In this document: positions 26,330 through 36,153 of the stretch, piece after piece
Layout of the letters: every line of letters begins with the position of its first letter
Numbering within the stretch: position 1 is the first letter of the stretch
Assembly (NCBI GenBank): GCA_902538225.1
Contig: CACBEF010000008.1
Location: 1 to 49,320, forward strand
From: an uncultured Prochlorococcus sp.
Lineage (GTDB): Bacteria; Cyanobacteriota; Cyanobacteriia; PCC-6307; Cyanobiaceae
Reading direction: 5' to 3'
Length of the DNA: 49,320 nt
Translations under genes and position numbers: made by a program
Notes under the pieces: model-generated
The model's input: the letters and a program-made list of their open reading frames with translations, nothing else
Database searches by the model: none
What the model was told of the DNA's origin: nothing

Positions 26330-27967
26330 ATGAGCTTAGGTACTAAAATTTTAAATAATAAAGAAATACTGGATGCAGTAAATAAAAGAAGAAATTTTGC
26401 TATTATTTCTCATCCAGATGCTGGGAAAACGACTCTTACTGAGAAGCTTCTTTTGTATGGAGGTGCCATTCAACAGGCAGGAGCAGTAAAAGCTAGGGGT
26501 AATCAGAGAAAAGCTACCTCAGACTGGATGGAACTTGAGAAACAAAGAGGTATTTCTATTACATCAACTGTATTGCAATTTGAATATGAAAGATCAGTAA
26601 TCAATCTATTAGATACGCCAGGTCACCAAGATTTCTCCGAAGATACTTATAGAACATTAGCTGCTGCTGATAATGCAGTTATGTTGGAAGATGCGGCTAA
26701 AGGACTAGAACCTCAAACTAGAAAATTGTTTGAAGTTTGCAAGATGCGAAAAATACCAATATTTACTTTCATAAACAAAATGGATAGACCAGGAAGAGAG
26801 CCATTTTCTTTACTTGATGAAATTGAATCAGAACTTGGATTAAATACCTTACCAATTAACTGGCCAATTGGGAGTGGCGAGGAATTTAGAGGAGTTATTG
26901 ATAGATTCTCAAGAGAGGTGATTTTATTTGATAAAGCCGTGAGAGGTAAACAATCGAATGAGAAAAGACTAAGTCTTGAAGATAAAGAGCTATCAAAATA
27001 TGTAGAGAGAGATTTACTTGAAAACGCACTTGAAGAATTGGAGGTTCTTGATGAGGCAGGATCAAAATTTGAAAAAGAAAAAGTTTTTAATGGCTCTTTA
27101 ACCCCAGTTTTCTTTGGATCTGCCATGACTAATTTTGGTGTAAGACCATTTTTAGATAGTTTTTTAAAAATGGCACAAAAACCAACTTCAAGAAATAGTA
27201 ATAAGGGGGATATTCAACCTGCAAGCGATGAATTTAGTGGGTTTGTTTTTAAGCTTCAGGCAAATATGGATCCAAAGCACAGAGATAGGGTTGCTTTTAT
27301 AAGAGTTTGTAGTGGCAAATTTGAAAAGGATATGTCAGTTAAACATTCCAGAACTGGGAAAACAATCAGATTATCAAGACCACAAAAAATATTTGGGCAA
27401 GATAGAGAAGTAGTTGATGATGCCTATCCTGGAGATGTTATTGGTTTAAATAATCCAGGTATGTTTTCTATTGGAGATACTCTTTATACTGGTGCTCATT
27501 TGGAATATGAGGGCATACCATCTTTTAGTCCTGAAATATTCAGCTGGCTAAGAAATCCAAATCCCTCAGCATTTAAAAACTTTAGAAAGGGTGTTAATGA
27601 ACTTCGAGAAGAAGGTGCTGTTCAGATTCTTTATGACTTTGATGAGAGCAAAAGAGACCCTATACTCGCAGCTGTTGGTCAATTGCAGTTGGAGGTAGTA
27701 ACTCACAGATTAAAAAGTGAATATGGTGTAGATGCAAATCTTGAAGCAATGCCATATCAATTGGCCAGATGGATTTCTGATGGATGGCCAGCTATTGAAA
27801 AACTCGGCAGAATATTCAATTGTAAAATAGTTAAAGATTGTTGGAATAGGCCAGTTATTCTTTTCAAAAATGAGTGGAATCTAAATCAATTTGTTGAAGA
27901 CAATAATCAATTAAATTTAAACAAAGTTGCTCCCGTTGTTAGTGGAGTCGAACCAATTGTTTTATAA
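26330..27967 (+). CDS. prfC: Peptide chain release factor 3
   Basis: A 545-residue GTPase that recycles release factors RF1 and RF2 from the ribosome. G motifs are [10 protein letters not shown] (about residues 27-36), D-T-P-G-H (about 96-100) and I-N-K-M-D-R-P for guanine binding. The switch I stretch G-I-S-I-T-S-T-V and the later domain with A-V-G-Q-L-Q-L-E-V are typical of RF3 rather than EF-G, as is the length. It is the middle gene of a co-directional run with the methyltransferase and the CPP1-like gene. Confidence 0.97.
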   Translation: MSLGTKILNNKEILDAVNKRRNFAIISHPDAGKTTLTEKLLLYGGAIQQAGAVKARGNQRKATSDWMELEKQRGISITSTVLQFEYERSVINLLDTPGHQDFSEDTYRTLAAADNAVMLEDAAKGLEPQTRKLFEVCKMRKIPIFTFINKMDRPGREPFSLLDEIESELGLNTLPINWPIGSGEEFRGVIDRFSREVILFDKAVRGKQSNEKRLSLEDKELSKYVERDLLENALEELEVLDEAGSKFEKEKVFNGSLTPVFFGSAMTNFGVRPFLDSFLKMAQKPTSRNSNKGDIQPASDEFSGFVFKLQANMDPKHRDRVAFIRVCSGKFEKDMSVKHSRTGKTIRLSRPQKIFGQDREVVDDAYPGDVIGLNNPGMFSIGDTLYTGAHLEYEGIPSFSPEIFSWLRNPNPSAFKNFRKGVNELREEGAVQILYDFDESKRDPILAAVGQLQLEVVTHRLKSEYGVDANLEAMPYQLARWISDGWPAIEKLGRIFNCKIVKDCWNRPVILFKNEWNLNQFVEDNNQLNLNKVAPVVSGVEPIVL

Positions 27968-28018
27968 AGTCTTAATGGATTATAAAATTGGTTAATCTGT
28001 TAGTATTGGTAAAAAATT

Positions 28019-28693
28019 TTGGATTCAAACAGTAGTAAAAACAATAACGAAAAATCACCTTATGAAATTTTAGGTGTAAAGGAAGGGGCTGCTTTTGAGG
28101 ATATTCAGAAGGCTAGAGATATTAAAGTTGAAGAAGCTGGTGAAGATTTAATTTTGAAAGCGAAAATAGAGTCTTCCTTTGATCAATTACTCATGGGGAG
28201 TTTGAAAGCCAGGCAATCAGGAAATGTAAGCTATGAAGCTGTGAGTGCCTCAAAAAAAGAAAAACAAATTAATCAATTTACCAATAATAATTTCCCACTG
28301 CTTTCTAAGATAAAAAATTTAAATAATAACTCTAAGAACTCAAGTCAATACAGTCTGCCTAAACTAACCACCCCCTCATTTGATAATCTTTCAATAAAAA
28401 TATCTGTTGGGCTATTATTTTTAATTTTGTTATTTATCAGTCCAGACTCTAATAATAGACTTTTACTCTCTATCTCAACATTAATACTTACCTATACTCA
28501 AATTAAATCTGGGAAAAGATTTATAGGTTCTCTGGGTTGGAGTGTTACCTTTCTCTCGATAGGATTAATATTTGGTGGATTGCTTGAAAATAATTCTTTC
28601 ATTCAGGAAGTATCAAACAACTCTTTATCAATACAAAAAATTCAAAGTATTCCAGCCATGGTTATTTTATGGCTAGGCGTAATTTTTTTATGA
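28019..28693 (+). CDS. CPP1-like protein (DUF3353, J-domain-like plus membrane helices)
   Basis: A 224-residue protein. The first 60 residues ([15 protein letters not shown]) are like a J-domain without the H-P-D motif. The last third has about three or four hydrophobic helices. This is the layout of CPP1, the chloroplast chaperone-like protein that stabilises protochlorophyllide oxidoreductase, and its cyanobacterial relatives. The function here is inferred from that family only. The start is TTG at 28019, giving M-D-S-N-S. The stop overlaps hslO by 6 bp in the convergent direction. Confidence 0.8.
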   Translation: MDSNSSKNNNEKSPYEILGVKEGAAFEDIQKARDIKVEEAGEDLILKAKIESSFDQLLMGSLKARQSGNVSYEAVSASKKEKQINQFTNNNFPLLSKIKNLNNNSKNSSQYSLPKLTTPSFDNLSIKISVGLLFLILLFISPDSNNRLLLSISTLILTYTQIKSGKRFIGSLGWSVTFLSIGLIFGGLLENNSFIQEVSNNSLSIQKIQSIPAMVILWLGVIFL

Positions 28694-29596
28694 TTGATTT
28701 TCTATCATCGATTTAATTTCTTCATAATTTATAAGATATTTATTCTTACAAAATTCACAAACTAACTCTGCTTTGCCATCTTTCTTGAGGATGTCCTCCA
28801 ACTCGCTCTTATCAAGCATTTTCATCGCATTCAAACTTCTTTGTTTGGAACACTTGCATTTAAAACTAACTTCTTGGGAACGAGCTTTTTCAGAGATAGA
28901 TTTATCGTCAATATCGGGAAATATATCTCTAATTAACGAAAGAAGATTATCTTTTGACTTAAATAGATCTTCGCTGAAAGAATTAATTTCTTTACATCTT
29001 TCTTCAAGTAGTGAGACAAGTAGAGGGTCAGTATCTTTTTTAGGTAGAACTTGAGCTAATAAGCCACCACTACAAATAACACTTTTATTTTGAATTTTTT
29101 CTCCAATAAATACAGCAGAGGGAGTTTGCTCTGAATGATATAAATATGAAGCTAAGTCTTCAGCAATATTTCCATTTACTAGTTCAACAGTGCTTGTAAA
29201 GGGTTCTCCAAATCCACTATCTCTAATTACATTTAAATATCCTGTACCTATTGCTTTTGTGAAATCAAAAGAATATTTATTATTGCTTATTTTGACTAGG
29301 TCTAATTCTAAATTAGGATTCCCTACATAACCCCTAACTTTTCCGTCTCTACCTGCATCAACTAGTAATCCTTTTAAAGGTCCGTCAGATCTGACTCTTA
29401 AAGTAACTCTCCCATGAATTATCTTCATCGAGCTTGCTAAAAGCAGTGAAGCACTAAAGGCTCTTCCTAAGATGCAGGTTGTTAGATAAGAAAGACCGTG
29501 TCTTTTTTTTGCTTCTAAAGAAGATTCTGTTGTTAAGACAGCAACTAATCTTATTCCTCCATTTGCTGCAGTAGCCCGAACTATCCTATCCTGCAT
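28688..29596 (-). CDS. hslO: Redox-regulated chaperonin Hsp33
   Basis: A 302-residue cytosolic chaperone that turns on under oxidative stress. The N-terminus D-R-I-V-R-A-T-A and [11 protein letters not shown] match the family. The C-terminal zinc switch has the C-x-C pair (K-C-K-C) and the C-x-x-C pair (C-E-F-C), with about 30 residues between, which form a disulfide when oxidised. The gene overlaps the ATPase gene upstream by 11 bp, so they are probably one transcript. Confidence 0.95.
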   Translation of the reverse strand: MQDRIVRATAANGGIRLVAVLTTESSLEAKKRHGLSYLTTCILGRAFSASLLLASSMKIIHGRVTLRVRSDGPLKGLLVDAGRDGKVRGYVGNPNLELDLVKISNNKYSFDFTKAIGTGYLNVIRDSGFGEPFTSTVELVNGNIAEDLASYLYHSEQTPSAVFIGEKIQNKSVICSGGLLAQVLPKKDTDPLLVSLLEERCKEINSFSEDLFKSKDNLLSLIRDIFPDIDDKSISEKARSQEVSFKCKCSKQRSLNAMKMLDKSELEDILKKDGKAELVCEFCKNKYLINYEEIKSMIENQS

Positions 29597-30233
29597 GATT
29601 TTCTTTCATAAAATTTTTGATTTTCCCTTTTTCCAAGAATAATATCCTAGAAGGAATTCCTTCAAATAAGGCAGGTTCATGAGTAACAATAATAATTGTA
29701 TTTTTATTTTTTAAATCAAGAATTAAATTCTTCACATCATTTCTCATTGAATTGTCTAATCCAGCAGTTGGTTCATCAAGTAAAAGAATTGAGGGGTTTC
29801 TAAGAAGTTGAACTGCTACAGCTAATCTTCTTTGTTGTCCGCCACTTAGTTGTTCTGGTGGTTGGGTCAGATTAATTTTTTTTAAACCAACTTTATTTAA
29901 AACTATTTCTATATTTTTTTCTCTTAAAGATTTATGGCCTATTTTTAATTCTTTCCCAATGGTTGTACCTATAAAGTATCTTTCAGGAAACTGAAAAACT
30001 ACTCCACAAAACCATCTTCTTTGTCTAGGAGATAAAAGTTTATTCTTCCAAGTAATTTTTCCTTTTTGCGGATTTGTTAATCCACTTATTATTTCGAGTA
30101 GTGTTGTTTTCCCAGAACCACTATTGCCGCAAATTAAAATGATTTCATTTTCATGAACTTTTAAATTTAAATTGTTTATTATTTTTCTTTCACCAGTTTG
30201 GGGTTGATAAGATATTTCTTTTAAATCAAGCAT
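29586..30233 (-). CDS. ABC transporter ATP-binding protein, ECF/CbiO-like
   Basis: A 215-residue ATPase: Walker [12 protein letters not shown]-loop V-F-Q-F-P-E-R-Y-F, signature L-S-G-G-Q-Q-R-R, Walker [12 protein letters not shown], and switch V-T-H-E. The F-P-E after the Q-loop glutamine is common in ATPases of energy-coupling factor (vitamin or metal uptake) systems. No membrane partner is next to it, so its substrate is unknown. It overlaps hslO. Confidence 0.85.
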   Translation of the reverse strand: MLDLKEISYQPQTGERKIINNLNLKVHENEIILICGNSGSGKTTLLEIISGLTNPQKGKITWKNKLLSPRQRRWFCGVVFQFPERYFIGTTIGKELKIGHKSLREKNIEIVLNKVGLKKINLTQPPEQLSGGQQRRLAVAVQLLRNPSILLLDEPTAGLDNSMRNDVKNLILDLKNKNTIIIVTHEPALFEGIPSRILFLEKGKIKNFMKENHAG

Positions 30234-30316
30234 TATTAATTAAGTTATAGCTATGAATTTTAATCTAGTAATAACTTACTTATAATAGCTGTAGATCTAA
30301 AAAGTTATTAGTCAAT

Positions 30317-30760
30317 ATGAATATTATTTTTAGGGAAGTTGATCCCTTTAATTGTTGGATATGGATCAGGTTTTCAGAATCACCAACTCAAGATGAAAAA
30401 AATTATTTAGATGGTGTTTTTGATAGTTGGTACGTTTTAGGAAGGTTAGGTGGATTTAATTCTGAAAATTTGCAAACTCATGAAGAGGGTTCCGATCTAA
30501 GTTGGATGTCCTACGATAATGACCAAAAAAACGCATCTCTTCCAGCCTTAATGCATAATTTAGGAATTATGGAATATCAAAACCTGTGGGGAAGATGTTG
30601 GGTTGATTTTGGAACTTCAGACTCCATTTCAATAGATATATTAATTAATTCTTTAAATGAGATATCAAATAATTATGTAAAAATTGAAGAGTTAATTATT
30701 GGGGGTGAAAATAATGATTGGGCAATTGAAGAACATGAAGATTTAGTTTTCAAAGATTAA
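30317..30760 (+). CDS. DUF3531 family protein
   Basis: A 147-residue soluble protein with the DUF3531 pattern (F-N-C-W-I-W-I, F-D-S-W-Y-V-L-G-R-L-G-G, W-G-R-C-W-V-D-F-G-T-S-D). It is present throughout cyanobacteria and plastids, and its function is not established. It lies 9 bp ahead of rsmE on the same strand; rsmE and the DUF92 gene continue the run, so the three are probably co-transcribed. Confidence 0.85.
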   Translation: MNIIFREVDPFNCWIWIRFSESPTQDEKNYLDGVFDSWYVLGRLGGFNSENLQTHEEGSDLSWMSYDNDQKNASLPALMHNLGIMEYQNLWGRCWVDFGTSDSISIDILINSLNEISNNYVKIEELIIGGENNDWAIEEHEDLVFKD

Positions 30761-30769
30761 GTGTTTTAG

Positions 30770-31543
30770 ATGGAAGACTTAACAAGATTAATTATTTCCC
30801 CTGAAAGAATTGAAAATATTAAGAACAATAATTTAGAACTTTCTAAAGAAGAGGATCATTATATAAATAAAGTAATGAGGATAAAAAATGGTAAAGAAAT
30901 ATTTATAGCTAACGGAGAGGGTTCATTATGGAAAGCTACAAAAGTTAAAAATGATTGTTTAGAAATAATTCAATTAAAAAAACCTTACTTATTTCAAAAA
31001 CAAGAAATTTACTTATTGGGCATAGCTGTTGTTATACCAAAAAGTGGTTTTGAGGATATTTTAAAAATGTGTACTGAAATAGGAATTGATTTTATACAGC
31101 CATTATTTTCCGAAAGACAGGTAAACAAAAATTTAAATTTTTCTAGAAAACTTTTGAGATGGAATTCAATTATCAAAGAAGCAGTTGAGCAAAGTGAGAG
31201 ATTATGGAAACCATCTATTTTAAATGGTATGGATATTATTGAATGGCTAAAAAGTAGAGATAATCAAGAAAGAGTTTCAATTTCTATAACTAGAGAAGAT
31301 ACTAGTTATGACTTAAATCAATGGTTAAGAAAACAACAAGAATTTGTAAATAAAAAAGGAGGTATTTTTTGGAATGTAATTGGCCCTGAAGGGGGTTGGT
31401 CCTCTAAAGAAATTGATTTTTTTAATAAAAATAATGTTACCTTTGTTAAACTTTCCGAAACTATCTTAAGAACTTCAACGGCTAGTATTAACGCATCATC
31501 AATTCTAAATCAGTGGAGAATTGATTTGAAATTAAGGCATTAG
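30770..31543 (+). CDS. rsmE: 16S rRNA m3U1498 methyltransferase
   Basis: A 257-residue SPOUT-class methyltransferase that methylates N3 of U1498 in 16S rRNA. The knot region motifs are present: G-P-E-G-G-W-S, and L-S-E-T-I-L-R-T-S-T-A-S near the C-terminus. The N-terminal PUA-like part runs to about residue 75. Length is normal. It is the middle gene of the 30317-32293 run. Confidence 0.93.
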   Translation: MEDLTRLIISPERIENIKNNNLELSKEEDHYINKVMRIKNGKEIFIANGEGSLWKATKVKNDCLEIIQLKKPYLFQKQEIYLLGIAVVIPKSGFEDILKMCTEIGIDFIQPLFSERQVNKNLNFSRKLLRWNSIIKEAVEQSERLWKPSILNGMDIIEWLKSRDNQERVSISITREDTSYDLNQWLRKQQEFVNKKGGIFWNVIGPEGGWSSKEIDFFNKNNVTFVKLSETILRTSTASINASSILNQWRIDLKLRH

Positions 31544-31549
31544 ATAAAT

Positions 31550-32293
31550 ATGGATTTAATTAGAAATCAATTTTTTATAGGTTTTTGCATTAATTTTATT
31601 TTAATTTATATATTTTGTAAGATTCCTTTGATGACAAAAAGTGGTTGGATAAGTGCAGGCATTTTAGGCACAATTTTGTGGGGATGTTTGTCTTGGCAGG
31701 GATGGATGTCAGTTGTAATTTATTTATTATTTGGATCTCTCGTTACCAAAATAGGTTTTAAATTTAAAAAAGAACAAGGTATAGCTGAAAAAAGAGGTGG
31801 GAGAAGAGGTCCTGAGAATGTATGGGGCTCTGCAGCTACAGGATTATTTCTTGCCATTATGACCAAATTTAATGCTGCCAACTTAGTGATTTTTAAAGTA
31901 GGTTTTGCTGCAAGTTTCGCTGCAAAGTTGGCGGATACTTTTGGAAGCGAAATTGGAAAAAGATTTGGTAAAGACACATATTTAATTACTTCACTTAAAA
32001 AGGTTGAAAGAGGAACTGAAGGAGGAATAAGTATAGAAGGAACATTAGCTAGTGTTTTGGGATCAATATTTATGGCTTTTATTATGCTTCGTCTATCAAT
32101 TATTTCTACAAAATATCATTTTATAGTTGTTGTAGTTTCTGGATTCTTGGCAACACTTTCTGAAAGTATTATTGGTGCTAAATTTCAAAACAAATATAAA
32201 TTAAGTAATGAATTGGTAAATGCTATTCAGACAAGTATTGCTTCTATTTTTGCTATGTGTGCTCTTATTTTATATTCATATTTTTTAAATTAA
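31550..32293 (+). CDS. DUF92 family membrane protein, phytol phosphate kinase (VTE6)-like
   Basis: A 247-residue protein with about six to seven hydrophobic helices. The block R-R-G-P-E-N-V-W-G-S-A-A-T-G, then K-L-A-D-T-F-G-S-E-I-G and L-K-K-V-E-R-G-T-E-G-G-I-S-I-E-G-T, is the DUF92 (TIGR00297) signature. The plant relative VTE6 phosphorylates phytyl phosphate to phytyl diphosphate, which recycles phytol from chlorophyll for tocopherol or new chlorophyll. That function is inferred. It starts 6 bp after rsmE. Confidence 0.85.
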   Translation: MDLIRNQFFIGFCINFILIYIFCKIPLMTKSGWISAGILGTILWGCLSWQGWMSVVIYLLFGSLVTKIGFKFKKEQGIAEKRGGRRGPENVWGSAATGLFLAIMTKFNAANLVIFKVGFAASFAAKLADTFGSEIGKRFGKDTYLITSLKKVERGTEGGISIEGTLASVLGSIFMAFIMLRLSIISTKYHFIVVVVSGFLATLSESIIGAKFQNKYKLSNELVNAIQTSIASIFAMCALILYSYFLN

Positions 32294-32309
32294 AAATATT
32301 TGGAAAGGA

Positions 32310-32954
32310 CTAGGATTCCTTCCATTTTGTAAGAATCTCCCAGCTCTTAAGTCTTTGGAAAAGCCAGAAATGACCTTCGGAATTTAGATGAATCCCATCA
32401 TGTGTAATCCAATTTTTACTCCTTTTATCAGAGTACATTTCTCTAAAAGTAGGAAGAAATGGGACATTCTGATTGAGGCATACTTCCTCCATTCTCCTTT
32501 CATAAGAATTACAAAAATCATTTGAGTACCATAGACATCCTGCAAACGGCATTTTGCTTTCGTCAACAGGTGTCAAACCAATAACAAAGACATTTGTTTG
32601 AGAGTGCATTTCATTAATAAGTCTCTCTAATCCATATTCAAATCCATCTATATCTAATTGATGTCTTCCGTTTTTTTGACCAATTGCTGCAGTGTCGTTA
32701 AGACCAACATTAAGCAGGATTGCTTTAGGTTTATTTCTTCTAGTTTCTCCTCTAGATGACCATTCTTTTTCCCATCTAGATGAAACTTTTTCTATCCCAT
32801 CTCCCCTTACGCCAAGTTGATAAATTACTGGCCCATTTTGGTTGTTGCACCAATCTTTTCTAAGCCTCTCACACCATCCGCCACCTTCATTATCTCCCCA
32901 TCCATAAACTGAGCTATCTCCGATTACAACTAGCTGTTTTGGTAAACTAATCAC
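32310..32954 (-). CDS. SGNH/GDSL-type hydrolase
   Basis: A 214-residue hydrolase. Block I is I-G-D-S-S-V-Y-G (Ser12-14 region), the oxyanion-hole Asn is in N-V-G-L-N-D, and the catalytic Asp/His is in H-D-G-I-H-L-N near the C-terminus. No signal peptide, so it acts in the cytosol. The substrate could be a lipid or an acyl-sugar. The stop is 16 bp from the convergent DUF92 gene; the phn genes lie upstream of its start on the same strand, 49 bp away. Confidence 0.85.
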   Translation of the reverse strand: MISLPKQLVVIGDSSVYGWGDNEGGGWCERLRKDWCNNQNGPVIYQLGVRGDGIEKVSSRWEKEWSSRGETRRNKPKAILLNVGLNDTAAIGQKNGRHQLDIDGFEYGLERLINEMHSQTNVFVIGLTPVDESKMPFAGCLWYSNDFCNSYERRMEEVCLNQNVPFLPTFREMYSDKRSKNWITHDGIHLNSEGHFWLFQRLKSWEILTKWKES

Positions 32955-33003
32955 TATAACCGGAAAAAAATAATTACTTGATTCAACAAATTATTCTTAC
33001 AAA

Positions 33004-34506
33004 TCAAGTTAAACTATTTTTGATTTTACCATTTATTAATTCGCCAACTATTGCAATGGAGCTATAAGCTATCAAAACTATTGTAACTTCTTGCCATGCG
33101 AAGGAAGTTAGAGATTCTTGCAATTGCCAACCTAGACCAATACTTCCAATGACCCCAACAATTGCAGTTTCTCTAATAATAATGTCAGATCTATAAGCGC
33201 AATATGCTAAGTAACTTTTTGCTTGTTGAGAAAATAAACCTAAAAGCCAACTAGTCTTTTTTGAGATTCCTAGAGATTTCATTGCAATGTAATTTCTCCT
33301 GTCTTGGCTTTCTAGATTTGTAAAAAGTAATTTGCTTGTAATGCCAGCGTTGTGAAGACCTAATGTTAAAGCTGCTAAAGATAAAGAAGGATTATTAAAA
33401 GTTAATAGAATTAGAAGTATTACAGGTGTAGGTATTAAACGTAATATAAATGCAAAAATTTTTATAAAAAATTTAGAGGTATTGTTGTTAAAAATTCCTA
33501 TTACTACTGGAGGTAAACTAATTGCGATTCCTGTTGATAAGAGACTTAAAATTATTGTTTCTAATATGAGTTTTAAGAAATCAAACAATCCTAAATCTGA
33601 GCTTGATTTAAATAGAGAACTAACGGAATTAAAATTTTCAAAATTATTATTAAAAATAAAATAAAGAAAATATGAAAAAGAAAATAAAATTGTTATGAAA
33701 AAAACTGCAATAAAAAAAATAGATATGATTTTATTTGTAGTATTAAATTTTATTTTTTTGAATATTAATCCAGAAAGAATTATCAAAATTGCTAAGGACC
33801 ATAAATAAGTCCATAACTCCCTAAAATTCAAAGTTTGGAAGGATAAAAAAATATTAGTACCTATTCCTCCAATCCCAAAAAGTCCTAAAATCACTGTACT
33901 TCTTATTGAACACTCTAATCGATATAAACCAAAGTTTTTAAATGTATTTATTATTGGATTCCATACTATAGTTAATAAAGAAGAAAATTTAGGAGCATTT
34001 ATTTGATTTATGGATTCAAATCTTTTGTAGTCAATAGTTTCTAATTGTTCAGCAAAAACTTTTGAATTTACTGCAATATAAGGTATACATATAGCTATTA
34101 TTCCTATTGAAAAATTTATGCCATATATTTGCATTAATACTATTCCCCAAACCACTTCATGAATTGATCTAATTATTGTTAGAAAAAACCTTATTATGCG
34201 GTAGAAAAAATTTGGAATATTAAAGATTTTATAAAAAATATTTGAGGATATTATTCCAAAAATTGCTCCAAAAATAATACTTACTAACCAACTAAAAAAA
34301 CCAATTAAGATAGTTTCATTTAATCGATTAATTACGGTAATAATAATTTCATTATCGATCTTGGGATTAAATGCAGAAATTAAGAATTCTTGGAATAATT
34401 TAAATCCTCCAAAATGAATATTGTTTATTAATTGAGACCCTAGAGGTATGCATACCAAAATTGGAAGAAAAGATAATGAGGTATAGTTTAATTTTAATTT
34501 ATTCAA
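33004..34506 (-). CDS. phnE: Phosphonate/phosphite ABC transporter permease, double-length
   Basis: A 500-residue membrane protein, about twice the size of a normal PhnE. It looks like two permease domains in tandem. The first (about residues 55-255) ends in a cytoplasmic loop with A-E-Q-L-E-T-I-D, and the second (about 300-495) has the same loop (N-L-E-S-Q-D-R-R-N-Y-I-A-M-K-S-L-G) with the clearer EAA-type motif. The two halves would form one transmembrane pathway with one polypeptide. It is the last gene of the phnD-phnC-phnE order, 4 bp after phnC. Confidence 0.85.
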   Translation of the reverse strand: MNKLKLNYTSLSFLPILVCIPLGSQLINNIHFGGFKLFQEFLISAFNPKIDNEIIITVINRLNETILIGFFSWLVSIIFGAIFGIISSNIFYKIFNIPNFFYRIIRFFLTIIRSIHEVVWGIVLMQIYGINFSIGIIAICIPYIAVNSKVFAEQLETIDYKRFESINQINAPKFSSLLTIVWNPIINTFKNFGLYRLECSIRSTVILGLFGIGGIGTNIFLSFQTLNFRELWTYLWSLAILIILSGLIFKKIKFNTTNKIISIFFIAVFFITILFSFSYFLYFIFNNNFENFNSVSSLFKSSSDLGLFDFLKLILETIILSLLSTGIAISLPPVVIGIFNNNTSKFFIKIFAFILRLIPTPVILLILLTFNNPSLSLAALTLGLHNAGITSKLLFTNLESQDRRNYIAMKSLGISKKTSWLLGLFSQQAKSYLAYCAYRSDIIIRETAIVGVIGSIGLGWQLQESLTSFAWQEVTIVLIAYSSIAIVGELINGKIKNSLT

Positions 34507-34510
34507 CTAA

Positions 34511-35251
34511 TTAATATATTTTGTCTAAATGAAGCTTCTTTAAGTTATTACTTTTAATATTGAAAAAAATCTTACCATCCCTTATTCCAATAACTTTATC
34601 GAAATCTTTAAGCAAATCTAATCTATGTAATGCAACTAATGCCGTCTTTGGGGATTTTTTTGTATTATTTTTATCTAGATTTTCTAGCAGCAGGTTTTTA
34701 ATTGTTGTTATCAATTTGGGATCTAAATTATTAAAAGGCTCATCTGCAAGTAATATATTTGATCCTTGAATTAATGATCTAGCTATAGCCACCCTTTGTT
34801 TTTGCCCCCCAGATAGTTTCCTGATTTTTTTGTGGTAAACAGAGTTATGAAGTCTACATAATTGCATATATTTATGCGCCTTCTTAAAAGAACTTATATT
34901 TAGCAAATTTTTAAAAGCAAAATAAAAATTGTTTTCCGCTAGTAGTCCACAATTAACATTTTGTTCTGCAGAGAGATCTTCTATTAATCTTAAATCTTGC
35001 CAAATAGTTGTTATCTTACTTTTCTGCTTTCTATCTAATTCCTCAAAACTTTTATTGAATAATTTAACCTCACCTTGAGTTGGCTTGATAGTGCCATTAA
35101 GTACTGATATAAGTGTAGTTTTTCCTGAACCGCTTTTACCTAAAAGTGCAATTTTTTCCCCTGAATTTATTTTTAAATTTACTTTATTTAGAATCAGATT
35201 ATTTTTGTATTTATAAGATATATTTTTTAATTCTAAGAGAGTATTATTCAT
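34511..35251 (-). CDS. phnC: Phosphonate/phosphite ABC transporter ATPase
   Basis: A 246-residue ATPase with Walker [11 protein letters not shown], signature L-S-G-G-Q-K-Q-R-V-A-I-A-R and Walker B I-L-L-A-D-E-P-F-N-N-L-D. It drives uptake through the double-length permease. The start overlaps the phnD stop by 4 bp (ATGA), a sign of coupled translation. Confidence 0.9.
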   Translation of the reverse strand: MNNTLLELKNISYKYKNNLILNKVNLKINSGEKIALLGKSGSGKTTLISVLNGTIKPTQGEVKLFNKSFEELDRKQKSKITTIWQDLRLIEDLSAEQNVNCGLLAENNFYFAFKNLLNISSFKKAHKYMQLCRLHNSVYHKKIRKLSGGQKQRVAIARSLIQGSNILLADEPFNNLDPKLITTIKNLLLENLDKNNTKKSPKTALVALHRLDLLKDFDKVIGIRDGKIFFNIKSNNLKKLHLDKIY

Positions 35252-36141
35252 CTAATTTTATTTAATTTCCTCCCTATTTCCTCTATATTTTTATACTGTT
35301 TTGCTTCTGAATTTATAAATCTTTTTGCATTGAACATATCTAAAATCTGTTTATTTGAATTTTGATTTATATCTAAATTTAGAATTACTGATTTAAGTTC
35401 TTTTGTAAACCCTTCCCCGAATCTATTTTCAAGATCCCCTTGAGCTACCCAATGATAGTCAACATATTCTGGGGTGATCCAGAATAATTCTAAATTACTT
35501 GTTCTTTTGGGATTATTTTTAAGATTATTTTCCCAAACTTGTTTATTTAAAGCTCCAGCATCAAATGCCCCACTATTAACTAAAGCTATAGTGGCATCAT
35601 GACTCCCACTAAAACCTGCTTTTTTTCCTTTAAAGTGTTTAATTTCAACCCCTGCTCGATTTAAAAAATATTCTGGCATTAATCTTCCAGAAGTTGAGTT
35701 TTCGGAGCCAAAAGTAAATCTCAAATTTTTTAGTTTTTTAAGTCCTTTAATGTTTGAAATTGGGTTAAGTTCTAAATTTTTGTTTACTATAAAAACACTT
35801 TTAAATTCCTTATCGATATCTCTTTGAGCTATGACAATTGAATTAGGAGTTTGTAGTCTGGCTTGAACTCCTGATAAACCGCCAAACCAGACTAAATCTA
35901 AATCTTTAGTTCTAAATCCAGTTACTGCTGCAACATAATTAATAACAGGAATGTATTTAACTTCTACATCAAGTTGTTTGGATAATTCTTTTGAAAATAA
36001 ATTAAATCTTTTGTCCAAAACATCTTGGTTTTGATCAGGTATTGCTCCAACTTTTAAAACTTTGGGATTTGAAAATACAGGTGATGAAAAAATAGAAAAT
36101 AATAGGGATGAACTTAGTAGAAAATTTTTTAAATTAAACAT
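35248..36141 (-). CDS. phnD: Phosphonate/phosphite-binding protein
   Basis: A 297-residue periplasmic protein with a signal peptide (residues 1-24, ending V-F-S). The mature part opens with V-G-A-I-P-D-Q and carries the ligand-loop motif T-F-G-S-E-N-S-T-S-G-R-L-M-P. Published work on Prochlorococcus PhnD reported binding of phosphite and methylphosphonate. No phosphite dehydrogenase or C-P lyase gene is in this window, so the fate of the ligand is open. It is the first gene of the phn unit; the aminotransferase stop... start region lies 12 bp upstream of its start on the same strand. Confidence 0.88.
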   Translation of the reverse strand: MFNLKNFLLSSSLLFSIFSSPVFSNPKVLKVGAIPDQNQDVLDKRFNLFSKELSKQLDVEVKYIPVINYVAAVTGFRTKDLDLVWFGGLSGVQARLQTPNSIVIAQRDIDKEFKSVFIVNKNLELNPISNIKGLKKLKNLRFTFGSENSTSGRLMPEYFLNRAGVEIKHFKGKKAGFSGSHDATIALVNSGAFDAGALNKQVWENNLKNNPKRTSNLELFWITPEYVDYHWVAQGDLENRFGEGFTKELKSVILNLDINQNSNKQILDMFNAKRFINSEAKQYKNIEEIGRKLNKIR

Positions 36142-36153
36142 AACTAATTTTAA

